Positions 1-7,483 of a stretch of DNA of 64,000 nucleotides are shown here, one piece after another. Both the position numbers and the translations under genes were made by a program. This DNA comes from Janthinobacterium sp. ROICE36 (GTDB taxonomy: Bacteria; Pseudomonadota; Gammaproteobacteria; Burkholderiales; Burkholderiaceae_D). The DNA is taken from contig NZ_PEBS01000006.1 in assembly GCF_002869965.1 (NCBI RefSeq), positions 1 through 64,000 of the forward strand. The letters are read 5' to 3'. Every line of letters begins with the position of its first letter. Position 1 is the first letter of the stretch. A model generated the notes under the pieces. The model ran no database searches and was not told where the DNA came from. It saw only the letters and a list, made by a program, of their open reading frames with translations.

Positions 1-1
1 C

Positions 2-247
2 ACGCCGACGTCCGCCTCCTGGCTCAACATGGTCGAGCGCTTCTTCCGCAGTTTGACAACGGATCGACTCCAGCGCGGAGTCTTTCGTAGCGTCCATGAA
101 CTGACCGTCGCAATCCATGAATATATTGCGGCCCATAATCAGAATCCGAAGCCGTTTGTATGGACCGCCAAGGCTAACGACATCCTGCAAAAAGTGATCC
201 GTGCCAATCGGAGGCTTAGTTCAAAGAATAACGAAGCACTACACTAG
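2..247 (+). CDS. IS630-family transposase, C-terminal part (cut by window start)
   Basis: The reading frame is open from base 2 and has no start inside the window, so only the last 80 or so codons of a transposase are seen. The stretch around WLNMVERFF, followed by a TTDRLQRG motif and a helix ending near PKPFVWT, is typical of the C-terminal catalytic DDE region of IS630-type transposases, where the glutamate in VERFF is the last acidic residue of the triad. The frame ends in TAG inside a CTAG tetramer at 244-247, the kind of target in which IS630-type elements duplicate TA. Whether the element is complete to the left cannot be seen. Confidence 0.8.
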   Translation, partial: TPTSASWLNMVERFFRSLTTDRLQRGVFRSVHELTVAIHEYIAAHNQNPKPFVWTAKANDILQKVIRANRRLSSKNNEALH

Positions 248-368
248 CTGGGTCGAAACCGGCCGGACCGCTGTTGACGGCCAGCCAGAACATCAGGCCG
301 ACACGGAAGAACCACACGCCGCTGACCGCCAGGAATAGCCGCAGCGCCCAGCGCCGGTGCGCGTGCCC
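248..368 (-). pseudogene. Remnant of a DUF2306-type membrane protein gene
   Basis: Read on the minus strand, this short stretch gives about 40 hydrophobic codons containing RWALRLFLAVSGVWFF and then GPAGFDP. I recognise this as part of a DUF2306-like polytopic membrane protein, a family of unknown function. The frame runs into a stop (TAA, 369-371) on its upstream side and is cut on its downstream side by the transposase gene. It cannot make a protein. The break lies next to the CTAG tetramer at the end of the transposase frame, which suggests the insertion element landed in this gene. The family assignment is from memory of its conserved motif and is moderate. Confidence 0.45.
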
Positions 369-401
369 TTACGCGTGGCGTGAATGACACGGCACAGTTG
401 T

Positions 402-443
402 AGCTGCGGGGCAGCAGCGCAACTTTGCCCGTCAGCCGCAGCT
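402..443. repeat. Imperfect inverted repeat after the oxidoreductase pseudogene
   Basis: AGCTGCGG at 402-409 is repeated in inverse as CCGCAGCT at 436-443. It lies at the 3' end of the minus-strand oxidoreductase pseudogene. There is no T tract, so a terminator role is only possible. Confidence 0.3.
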
Positions 444-1419
444 GTCTGTACCATTTCCGGAAGATGTGATTGCATTGATGGGCAACTGCAGCACCACCTT
501 GCCGCGCGCGCGCCCCTGTGCCAGGTAAGCAAGAGCCTGTTTTGCCTCAAGAAAAGGAAATACCCGGTCGATCACAGGGCGGATGCTTCCCGTTTCCAGC
601 AGGCCGGCGATCTGCGCCAGCTGGCTGCCGTCGGGGCGCACGAAGTGGAAGGCATACTCGGCGCCGCGCCGCTTTGCCAGGCCGATGATCTTGCGGCTGA
701 GTAAACCAAACACCAGTTTCAGCACCACGTTCATGCCGCGCGCGCGGGCAAAAGCCACGTCTGGCGGGCCGATCAGCGAGACGACATGGCTGCCGGGCTT
801 GACGATGCGCAAGGCCTTTTCCAGCCCGTCGCCGCGCACCGTGCCCAGCACGGCGTCGTAATCGCGCAGCACCTCTTCGAAGGCCTGTGTCTTGTAGTCG
901 ACCACTTCATCGGCGCCCAGGCCGCGCACCAGTTCGACGTTGGCCGTGCTGGTGGTGCTGCCCACGCGGGCGCCCAGGTGCCTGGCCAGCCTGCAACTGC
1001 ATGCGCTCATGCATGGCTTGCCACGCCGTCAAGCCCACCATGGGAATCGACGCCGCTTGCACGAAATCGAGGTTGGCTGGCTTGAGGGCGGCCGCAGGCT
1101 CGAGCACGACGGCAAATTCTGCCAGGCTGCCATAGGGCGTGTCGAAGATGCTCGCATACACGGCGTCGCCCACCCGGAAGCGCGTGACGGCGCTGCCCAC
1201 GGCGACGACGGCGCCGGCCAGGTCGCTGCCCAGGGTGGCCGGCAAGCGCAGTTTTAATATCGGCTTGAAGTCACCCTTGGGGATCAGATAATCGATGGGG
1301 TTCAGTCCCACGGCGTGCACCTGCACCAGCAATTCGCCGGGGCCGGGCGCGGGACGGGGCAGTTCGCCAAACGCAACATGATCGAGGCCACCGTATTGTT
1401 TGAGTTGCAATGCTTGCAT
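432..1419 (-). pseudogene. NAD(P)H:quinone oxidoreductase (MDR superfamily), broken by an internal deletion
   Basis: The N-terminal half (about 145 residues from 1419) is a normal GroES-like domain of a zinc-free quinone oxidoreductase, with LGSDLAGAVVAVG and GDAVYAS. It runs well to LQAGQ and then goes out of frame. The rest of the protein, from ARHLGARVG through GADEVVDY to the C-terminus, is in another frame. The segment normally between them, which carries the glycine-rich nucleotide-binding loop (GSGGIGT-like), is missing. The junction at 982-990 (plus-strand CTGGCCAGC) could encode both flanks, so the loss looks like a deletion between short repeats of roughly 59 bases. No active enzyme is expected. 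The SDR gene follows on the same strand side. Confidence 0.8.
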
Positions 1420-1458
1420 GATGTTCTCGCTGAAGGATGGAAAAGGGCGGAGAGGCGT

Positions 1459-2268
1459 TCAGGCCAGGCGCAGGTCCTTGCGCAAGCCGGCGTCCATCAG
1501 CGCGGCGGGCATGAAACGGCGCATCAGGCGCAAACGCCCTGCCAGAGGACCAGCCGTGTAGCGCGACTTCGGCTGGCGTGCCTGCGCCGCCGCCAGGACG
1601 GTTTCGGCCACCGCGCCGGGGTCATCGGCGCCGGCCATCAGTTCCTGCAGCCGGCGCATGACAGCCGTGCGCACCTGCCGGTAGGCGGCGAGCGGCATGT
1701 CGGGCGCCAGCAGATTGGCTTCGAACGTGGTGTTTGTGTAGGCCGGTTCGATGACGCTGGCGCGGATGCCCCAGCCGCGCACTTCATGGTCTAGCGATTC
1801 CGTATAACCTTCGATGGCGTGCTTGGTGGCGGAATACAGTGCGCCGTAGGGCATGGGCAAAAAGCCCACGACGGAACCGATGTTGAGGATGCGCCCGCCG
1901 CCCTGAGCCCGCATGTGCGGCAGCACGGCCAAGGTCATGCGCACGACGCCGAAGAAATTCGTGTCGAAGATGGCTTGCGCCTGGGTAATGCTGCTTTCCT
2001 CGGCGCCCGCCGGGGCCACACCGAAACCGGCGTTATTCACCAGCAGGTCGATGCGGCCTTCCGCCTGCATGACGGCAGCGACGGCCGCCGTCACCGAGGC
2101 ATCGCTGGTGACGTCGAGTGCCAGCATCGTGTAGCCAAGCCCGGCCGCCTGGTCGCCGCGGCGACTGGTGCCGTAGACCATATAGCCGGCTTGCGCCAGG
2201 TGCCGGGCCGTGGCGGCGCCGATGCCGGACGAGGCGCCGGTGACCAGGGCAATCTTGTGGTTTTTCAT
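1459..2268 (-). CDS. Short-chain dehydrogenase/reductase (SDR)
   Basis: This 269-residue protein is a classical SDR oxidoreductase of unknown substrate. The cofactor loop TGASSGIG is at residues 10-17, NNAG at about 78-81, the catalytic serine in the GSVVGF stretch, and YSATK supplies the catalytic Tyr and Lys. The C-terminal 70 residues are arginine- and alanine-rich and resemble SDRs acting on lipophilic substrates, but no substrate can be named. GAAGGAA sits a few bases before the ATG at 2268, which supports this start. An operator-like site (2308-2318) lies 40 bases upstream and matches a palindrome at the start of the adjacent TetR gene, so repression by that TetR protein is likely. Confidence 0.88.
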   Translation of the reverse strand: MKNHKIALVTGASSGIGAATARHLAQAGYMVYGTSRRGDQAAGLGYTMLALDVTSDASVTAAVAAVMQAEGRIDLLVNNAGFGVAPAGAEESSITQAQAIFDTNFFGVVRMTLAVLPHMRAQGGGRILNIGSVVGFLPMPYGALYSATKHAIEGYTESLDHEVRGWGIRASVIEPAYTNTTFEANLLAPDMPLAAYRQVRTAVMRRLQELMAGADDPGAVAETVLAAAQARQPKSRYTAGPLAGRLRLMRRFMPAALMDAGLRKDLRLA

Positions 2269-2307
2269 GGCAGTTCCTTCAGTGATTGACAGCTTGAGAA
2301 ATGGAAT

Positions 2308-2318
2308 ATGACCATCAT
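2308..2318. promoter_or_regulatory. Putative TetR operator upstream of the SDR gene
   Basis: ATGACCATCAT, an imperfect copy of the ATGACGGTCAT palindrome found at the TetR gene start (2978-2988). Both copies are followed by CATAT. The site lies about 40 bases before the SDR start codon. Confidence 0.45.
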
Positions 2319-2370
2319 CATATTATTGTTGAAAAAAGCCCGGAGCGGACCAGCGCCACGGGCAGCACGG

Positions 2371-2979
2371 CTAGCTTGTTGCGGCTGGAAACTGCGCCAA
2401 GGTGGCCGCGCACAGCGCGTCCGACAGAGCGGGTTCGTCGACGGCGCGCGCCAGGATGGTGGTGCCGATCATGGCGCAGACCATGGCCATGGCTTGTGCG
2501 TGCGCTTCAGGCTGGCCCCAGTTCGGCAACTGGCGTGCGAACAGGTCAATCATTTCCTTGATGTGGATGGTGGCGGCGCGCCGCACTTCGGGCGCCTGGC
2601 GCGGCATTTCCGAGCCCAGCGCCGACACGGGGCAGCCCAGTTCGATGGCGGCGATGTGTTCGGGCGACAGATACGCAGCCAGCATGGCTTGCAGCGCCTG
2701 GCCGGGCGGGGCGGCGGCCGCTACCCTGGCCGCCAGCGCCACCGCTTCGGCGCCCGCGCGGTCGCCCGCTTCGGCCAGCAGGGCGTCGCGCGAAGCGAAG
2801 TGCGCATAAAAGCCGCCGTGCGTCAGGCCCGCTTCCTTCATGATGTCGGCCACGCTCGTGCCCGCATAACCGCTGCGGCGGATGGCGCGCGTGGCCACCT
2901 CGACGATGCGTTCATGGGTGGCTTCCTTGCGGCTTTGCGCCGCGGGTTTGGCAGCTGAGTTGTTAGATGATTTCTGCAT
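2371..2979 (-). CDS. TetR/AcrR family transcriptional repressor
   Basis: A protein of about 202 residues with an N-terminal helix-turn-helix: the stretch RIVEVATRAIRRSGYAGTSV is followed by ADIMKEAGLTHGGFYAHF, the standard TetR recognition helix. The C-terminal ligand domain contains a conserved cysteine (ELGCPVSALGSE), as in regulators near oxidoreductases. It most likely represses its own gene and the SDR gene beside it, given the shared operator-like sequence. The start is uncertain: ATG codons at 2991, 2988 and 2979 all lie in or next to the palindrome, and none has a strong ribosome binding site. I chose 2979 because the family usually begins with a short Lys/Ser/Ala-rich tail. Confidence 0.87.
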   Translation of the reverse strand: MQKSSNNSAAKPAAQSRKEATHERIVEVATRAIRRSGYAGTSVADIMKEAGLTHGGFYAHFASRDALLAEAGDRAGAEAVALAARVAAAAPPGQALQAMLAAYLSPEHIAAIELGCPVSALGSEMPRQAPEVRRAATIHIKEMIDLFARQLPNWGQPEAHAQAMAMVCAMIGTTILARAVDEPALSDALCAATLAQFPAATS

Positions 2980-2988
2980 GACGGTCAT
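2978..2988. promoter_or_regulatory. Putative TetR operator over the repressor gene start
   Basis: ATGAC-G-GTCAT is a perfect 11-base palindrome that includes the chosen start codon of the TetR gene. Binding there would block expression of the repressor itself. A near copy occurs before the SDR gene. Confidence 0.5.
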
Positions 2989-3157
2989 CATATAGCAATT
3001 TTCAGCATCGTGCACGCTGTGCGCCGCCACACGATTGACCTGCCCCACGGTGCAGGTGAATAATGTAATGGCCCGATTTCAGCACCATCGCGCTACCCAT
3101 GGACTGGTTTCATGACTGGCTGGGTTAGCTGGAATAAGGAACGACAAAGGAGCGGCA

Positions 3158-3427
3158 ATGACATCTTTTACAGCGGAAACGCCAGAACAGCTGTTTTCCT
3201 ACGGCACCTTACAGCAGGCCGATGTGCAGCTGGCCACCTTCGGGCGCCTGCTGGACAGCCGGCCCGACCAATTGCCCGGCTACCGCCTGGCGCTGCTGGC
3301 CATCTCGGCGGATGAATTGCGGCAGGCGGACCAATACGAGGTGGCCGCCTACCGGTGCGAGCGCGTCACCCTGGCGTCAGGCATGCAGGCCTGGGCGTAC
3401 GTAGATGCGCGCGATGCGACGCCGTGA
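3158..3427 (+). CDS. Gamma-glutamylcyclotransferase-like (AIG2) protein, internally shortened
   Basis: An 89-residue protein starting with a clean ribosome binding site (GGAG, five bases before ATG). FSYGTLQ at residues 13-19 is the substrate-loop signature of the GGCT/AIG2 fold, and DQYEVAAYRCERVTLASG matches the family C-terminus. The middle is too short: after GYRLALLAIS the sequence jumps straight to the terminal helix, whereas relatives have about 30-35 more residues there, including core strands. The frame is preserved, so a short protein may still be made, but it is probably not an active enzyme. Such proteins normally cleave or transfer gamma-glutamyl amines. The next gene converges from the right. 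Confidence 0.65.
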   Translation: MTSFTAETPEQLFSYGTLQQADVQLATFGRLLDSRPDQLPGYRLALLAISADELRQADQYEVAAYRCERVTLASGMQAWAYVDARDATP

Positions 3428-3466
3428 CCGCTGGTTCCGGCGTCGCTTGAATTGGAAAAAGAACGG

Positions 3467-3871
3467 CTAGTTTTTCAGGCTGCAGAAGGAAGTATAGTGG
3501 TCCTGCGTATAGTAGCGTTCCACCAACTTGCGTTTGCCCGCCGGAGTCTGCACCAGCAGTACCGCACGATGCGAACCTGCCCCGCCGTCGCCGCCGATAC
3601 CCAAATAGTATTCATAATAAACCTCGTCCTTGCCGGCGGCGGGGAGGCGCTTTTCATTATTATTGAATACGGTATTGCCCGGCCCACCCGCCACCGCGCT
3701 CGTCTTGGCGTTGCGGTAGGCGTCATATTCGCTATTTTGCGGGGTAGGCAGGGTTTTGCTCGGTTCCCTTTTGCCGCAGTCAGGGATCTTCGCCGCATAG
3801 GCATGGGAAGATAACAGGGCGCCTGCCATAACAAGACCCAGCGACCATATTGTTGCGTGTTGAACTTTCAT
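3467..3871 (-). CDS. Secreted barnase/RNase N1-type ribonuclease
   Basis: A 134-residue exported protein with a signal peptide of about 27 residues (ending AYA). The mature part carries the marks of microbial guanyl-preferring RNases: a VFNNNEKRLP strand like the barnase FxNREGKLP, a catalytic glutamate in YYEYYLG (E87), an arginine in SHRAVLL (R102) and the catalytic histidine in YTQDHYTSF (H125). C32 and C130 could form a disulfide. Such enzymes cut RNA by transesterification via a 2',3'-cyclic phosphate. A GAAAG element stands before the ATG. No barstar-type inhibitor gene is seen in the window, which fits an enzyme folded only outside the cytoplasm. Confidence 0.75.
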   Translation of the reverse strand: MKVQHATIWSLGLVMAGALLSSHAYAAKIPDCGKREPSKTLPTPQNSEYDAYRNAKTSAVAGGPGNTVFNNNEKRLPAAGKDEVYYEYYLGIGGDGGAGSHRAVLLVQTPAGKRKLVERYYTQDHYTSFCSLKN

Positions 3872-4242
3872 CGATCAGCTTTCGTTGGTGGTGCGTTTAA
3901 CGGATAGGCTTCTTTTGATACGGGATACGGCCGGTGTTCGGTCGACCGGTGCAATCTCTGCAATACTGAATATAGTTAAAATTTTGGAAATGTAACTATC
4001 CAATTGTCACCTGCCGACAATAGTTTTATGTCTTCTTCAGAGAAATAGGAGGGATGCGGAGACAATGGCGAACAGATGGATGGTGTCATGCTGCGGGAAA
4101 TAAATGCAAGGCTGGGCGCGCAGAGCAGTCGCATAGTCAAGCGCATTAACGTGACAATGTTACGAGGTTTTTTTGATTGGCAATTCGTTATGCTATGTAG
4201 CAGTTATTCATCGTCAATCTTTAACTTCTGATAAGAATGTGC
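3872..4242. other. Intergenic stretch without a recognisable gene
   Basis: About 370 bases with lower GC than their surroundings. I see no conserved reading frame, no RNA gene and no clear terminator. It presumably holds the promoter of the minus-strand ribonuclease gene. Confidence 0.5.
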
Positions 4243-4545
4243 ATGAGCCATGACCACCGCGCTTGCGCCTGCTGCAACCTGCCTACGCTGACAAGCGGCC
4301 TGTTAACGTAAATGGATGGCTGCCGATGGCAGCGAGCAAGTGGCGGCACTGGGCATGGCCGGCGGCATCATCATTGCCACCGGCACGCAGCAAGATATGC
4401 GCCAGGCCATGCAACAGCAGCAGCCGCGCGATGTCGACCTGAACGGCAGCCAACTGGACCCGCTGAGCAGCACGGTGCCCATCCTGCTGATGAACTCTTC
4501 CAGCCACCTTGCCTATTTCAATACTGCAGCGATTGGGGGCTGGCG
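4243..4545 (+). pseudogene. Fossil of a YtcJ-like amidohydrolase
   Basis: An ATG at 4243 opens a short His/Cys-rich stretch (MSHDHRACACCNLP) that stops at 4309-4311. A second frame from about 4307 reads RKWMAADGSEQ, then AGGIIIATGTQ and DVDLNG, which resembles the start of YtcJ-like metal amidohydrolases. It then jumps to VPILLMNSSSHLAYFNTAAI, which in those enzymes lies more than 100 residues further on (the motif around GHxAYxNSxAL). After about 4540 all similarity ends. The pattern indicates a frameshift, an internal deletion and loss of the C-terminal two thirds. The assignment rests on remembered motifs and is moderate. Confidence 0.45.
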
Positions 4546-4587
4546 GTCACGCCCTTGCCGGCGGGTTTCAAGGGGCGAGTTTCAAGC

Positions 4588-6525
4588 TCAGGCCGGCTTG
4601 TGCTTGCCTGCCGAATAACGGTTCCAGCCATAGCCGGCGACGATGATGGCCAGGATGGCCGCTTGCGCCAGCAGGGTTTCCGCCGTGGGCAGGATACCCA
4701 GCAGGTCGATACGCATGAAATCGACGGGAGTCACACCAATCCAGCCCGCTTCTTGCAGCGCGGCCACGCCTTTACCCATCAGTATCACGGCCAGCACGGC
4801 CACGAAGGCGGACGTCCACGAGAAGAACTTGCCGATTGGCATGCGGGCGCTGGTGCGCAGCAAGGCCCAGGCGATCACGACCAGCAGCACGATGGCCACC
4901 AGGAAGCCGCCCAGCAAGGCGCCGCCATTGCCGTCCGCCGCCAGGGCGGAATAAAACAGCACGGTTTCAAAGACTTCGCGGTAGACGGCGATGAAGGCCA
5001 GGGCGAACAGGCCCCAGGCGGAGCGGCGTGACATCGCTGCCGTGAGTTTCTCGTGCAGGTATTGCTGCCAGCGTCCGGCGCTGCTCTTCTGGTGCATCCA
5101 CAAGCCCACGCTGAGCAGGACCAGGGCCGCAAACACGGAACCGAGCCCTTCGCTCACTTCCCGGCTGGCGCCGCTGATGGTGACCAGGTAAGTTGCTGCC
5201 ACCCACGTCAGGCCGCCTGCCACCAGCGCGCTGGCCCAGCCCGCATGCACGTAGGGCAGCACATCGTTGCGCTTGGCCTTGCGCAGGAAGGCGATGATGC
5301 CGATCACGATCAGCAACGCTTCCACGCCTTCGCGCAGCAAGATCGTCAGGGCGCCGATAAAGGTCGTCATCGGCTCGGCCTTGGCGTCGCCCAGCTCCGC
5401 TTCCACATGGCTGAACAGTTGTTGCAGCTTTTCGCCCGCCGCCTCGGCGTCCGCTACCGTGCCCTTCGCAACGGCGGAACGGTAGGCCAGCATGGCGTTT
5501 TCCACGGCCAGCAGCAAGGACTTGTTGCGCGCACCGACCATCGGTTCGATCGGCTCGAAACCGTCCAGGTAGGCCGACAGGCCCAGGCGCGTGGCGGCCG
5601 CGCGGTCACCCGCGTGCACGGCGGCCAGGCTTTCCGCCAGGCGCAAGCGCGACAGGGCCAGGCCGGCCGGCTTGTGCGCTTCGGCCTTGTCGGGATGGCT
5701 GCGCAGGTACGCCGTCAAGGCTTGTGCCTCAGCCGCGCCCAGCTTGGCGGCCGCCACTTCCTGTGTCACGGTCGTCACGGCAGCCAGGTCCGCGTACAGC
5801 TTTTTGGCCCGTGCATCGTCTTGCCACAGCTTTTCACCGTGTGCGCGCGCCGCCGCGTCGTGCGACATGCCGCCCACAAAAAAGGCCAGGTCCCAGCGCT
5901 CGTTGTCGGATAGCTGGCCAAAACTGGCCATCGAAGTGCCGGCCACGCCTTGCGAAATGACCTGGTACAGCGCCATCACGCTGCGCGACTGTGCCCGTTC
6001 GCCATCCGTGAAGGCGATCGGTTTCGGTTCCAGGCTGGCCGCCAGCGGACCGTCGCCGCCACCGGCCACGCCGTGGCAAGAAGCGCACTGGGCCGCGTAA
6101 AGGGCCGCGCCGCGCGCCAGCTTGGGCAACACTTTCGGCGCCACGGGAATCGGATATGCGGCAATCAGTAAGCCATTCGCATGGTGCGCCAGGCGCTTGA
6201 CTTCCGCGCCATCCGCCTTGGCGACGACGGCCGCGCGCAGCTCGGCGATGGCGGCGGCGATGGCAGCCTGCGACGCGTGGGCGGGCAGGGCGCCGATCTG
6301 CGTCGTTGCGTTGTCGGTAAAATCGAGCATTTCAGCGTATTCGGCCTCGCTGACCACCTTGCCATGCTCGACCGCGCCGCTGTAATCGACGGCAACGTAG
6401 TCAATCAATTGCCACAACTGCTTGGCGCCGGCGCCGGCATCGGCCACTTGCGCCTGCGCGCCGCCGGCCAGTAACAGGCTGAGGCTGGCAGCGACGAACG
6501 GATAGCATACGAGCCATTTTTTCAT
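4588..6525 (-). CDS. FTR1-family iron permease with N-terminal cytochrome c domain
   Basis: A membrane protein of about 645 residues. A signal peptide ending in AQA leads into a periplasmic region with a c-type heme site CASCH (residues 147-151). From about residue 386 there is an FTR1 permease domain of seven hydrophobic segments with two REXXE-type iron motifs, REGVE and REVFE. FTR1 proteins import iron coupled to its oxidation; the fused cytochrome would carry electrons away without a separate copper oxidase. Several in-frame ATGs precede MKKWLV (6537, 6546, 6552); I chose 6525 because the signal peptide begins there, but no start has a strong ribosome site. A Fur box (6532-6550) and a strong sigma-70 promoter lie directly upstream. 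Confidence 0.88.
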   Translation of the reverse strand: MKKWLVCYPFVAASLSLLLAGGAQAQVADAGAGAKQLWQLIDYVAVDYSGAVEHGKVVSEAEYAEMLDFTDNATTQIGALPAHASQAAIAAAIAELRAAVVAKADGAEVKRLAHHANGLLIAAYPIPVAPKVLPKLARGAALYAAQCASCHGVAGGGDGPLAASLEPKPIAFTDGERAQSRSVMALYQVISQGVAGTSMASFGQLSDNERWDLAFFVGGMSHDAAARAHGEKLWQDDARAKKLYADLAAVTTVTQEVAAAKLGAAEAQALTAYLRSHPDKAEAHKPAGLALSRLRLAESLAAVHAGDRAAATRLGLSAYLDGFEPIEPMVGARNKSLLLAVENAMLAYRSAVAKGTVADAEAAGEKLQQLFSHVEAELGDAKAEPMTTFIGALTILLREGVEALLIVIGIIAFLRKAKRNDVLPYVHAGWASALVAGGLTWVAATYLVTISGASREVSEGLGSVFAALVLLSVGLWMHQKSSAGRWQQYLHEKLTAAMSRRSAWGLFALAFIAVYREVFETVLFYSALAADGNGGALLGGFLVAIVLLVVIAWALLRTSARMPIGKFFSWTSAFVAVLAVILMGKGVAALQEAGWIGVTPVDFMRIDLLGILPTAETLLAQAAILAIIVAGYGWNRYSAGKHKPA

Positions 6526-6531
6526 TTTAAT

Positions 6532-6550
6532 GAACATGATTCTCATTCTC
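6532..6550 (-). promoter_or_regulatory. Fur box at the FTR1 gene
   Basis: On the minus strand GAGAATGAGAATCATGTTC matches the 19-base Fur consensus at 15 positions by hand alignment. It lies between the promoter and the chosen start codon and overlaps alternative start codons, so iron-loaded Fur would block transcription. Confidence 0.7.
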
Positions 6551-6569
6551 ATTTCTTGTTAACCCGGCG

Positions 6570-6598
6570 ACTATAGGACAGACGGTGCAGGGTGTCAA
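6570..6598 (-). promoter_or_regulatory. Sigma-70 promoter of the FTR1 gene
   Basis: On the minus strand TTGACA (6598-6593), a 17-base spacer and TATAGT (6575-6570) form a near-perfect promoter. Transcription would start about 35-40 bases before the chosen start codon, just upstream of or in the Fur box. Confidence 0.7.
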
Positions 6599-6624
6599 CG
6601 GCGCACGGGTGCGCCTGGACACCC
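6590..6624. repeat. Two-part perfect hairpin overlapping the FTR1 promoter
   Basis: GGGTGTC (6590-6596) pairs with GACACCC (6618-6624), and inside it GGCGCAC (6600-6606) pairs with GTGCGCC (6609-6615) around a two-base loop. It lies downstream of the minus-strand gene at 6688-7389 and may end or stabilise its transcript. It lacks a T tract and shares bases with the FTR1 -35 box. Confidence 0.5.
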
Positions 6625-6687
6625 CCGGGTTAATATTCTTGACCGGGGCAGCGTGGCTGGGAAATGGAACGAGGGGGAGGGAGCTTA

Positions 6688-7389
6688 TTACTTCGCTGCC
6701 GGTTTCGCGTACAGGCCTCGGGCCAGGCTGCTGTCTGCATCGTCCACTTGCAGGCCACCCTTGACGACGCGCAAGGCCAGCTTCTGGAACGCCTGAGCCC
6801 GCAGCCACTGGCTGTCGGTGACGGCGAACGCGGCGATGCGTTCCTGCGCGCGCGCGGGCGGCACGGCCAGCCATTGATAGTCGGCCTGCGCGCCTTCGCG
6901 GCGCAAGCCGGCGCGTACCCAGCGTTCCGACGCCGGCATGTGGACGATGGCATCGCCGTTCGCCGTGCTGACGGCCGTGGCCGTCTTGCCGCTCTGCGCC
7001 TCGAACCTCACTTCCACGCCAGCCATCGGTCCCAGCCGGGGAAAGCCGACGATGGCTACCCACAGGCCCGCTTCGGCAGCTTTCTGGAGGCGCATTTCCG
7101 CTGCCTCGAACACGCGAAATTGCGGCTCCTTGCCGCCGTTACCCGTCACCAGGGTCAGCGTGTCCCCGGCAACACGCCATGCGCCGCTGGCTTGCTGGTC
7201 GGTATTGCCGTAACTCAGCATCCACTCGAAGGTGCCGTCCTTTTTTAGCAGCAGTTCGGAGCCCGTTTCCATGACGCCTTGCAAATAATAGTGTCCGGGC
7301 AGGGAGGGCGCGGACTGGTCGGCCGTGCTGGCAGCAAGCGGCCAGGCCAGGGCGGCGCAGGCCAGCAGGCAAGAAAGAGAAAGTTTCAT
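6688..7389 (-). CDS. Exported protein of unknown function
   Basis: A 233-residue protein with a signal peptide (MKLSLSCLLACAALAWPLAA). The mature part begins PGHYYLQGVMETGSEL, followed by KDGTFEW and GAWRVAGDTLTL, a pattern of short beta strands seen in small secreted beta-barrel or NlpE-like proteins. I recognise it only as a conserved hypothetical type. AAAGGACAC before the ATG at 7389 supports this start over an upstream TTG. It is transcribed toward the FTR1 gene but is separated from it by a hairpin and that gene's own promoter, so it is probably a separate unit. Confidence 0.7.
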   Translation of the reverse strand: MKLSLSCLLACAALAWPLAASTADQSAPSLPGHYYLQGVMETGSELLLKKDGTFEWMLSYGNTDQQASGAWRVAGDTLTLVTGNGGKEPQFRVFEAAEMRLQKAAEAGLWVAIVGFPRLGPMAGVEVRFEAQSGKTATAVSTANGDAIVHMPASERWVRAGLRREGAQADYQWLAVPPARAQERIAAFAVTDSQWLRAQAFQKLALRVVKGGLQVDDADSSLARGLYAKPAAK

Positions 7390-7483
7390 CGATGTGTCCT
7401 TTGCAATATGCAATTATGGCAACAAAAATTCATTTGCCGTCGCACGACACACCGGCGCAGTTGGCGCTCTGCTCAGCCGTAAC

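Noticed and set aside
3872..4242. A barstar-type immunity gene next to the barnase-like RNase
   Set aside because: No frame in this gap or nearby gives a barstar-like acidic protein.
5053..5913. Plus-strand open frame opposite the FTR1 gene
   Set aside because: Composition is that of an antisense shadow; the FTR1 gene explains the codon bias.
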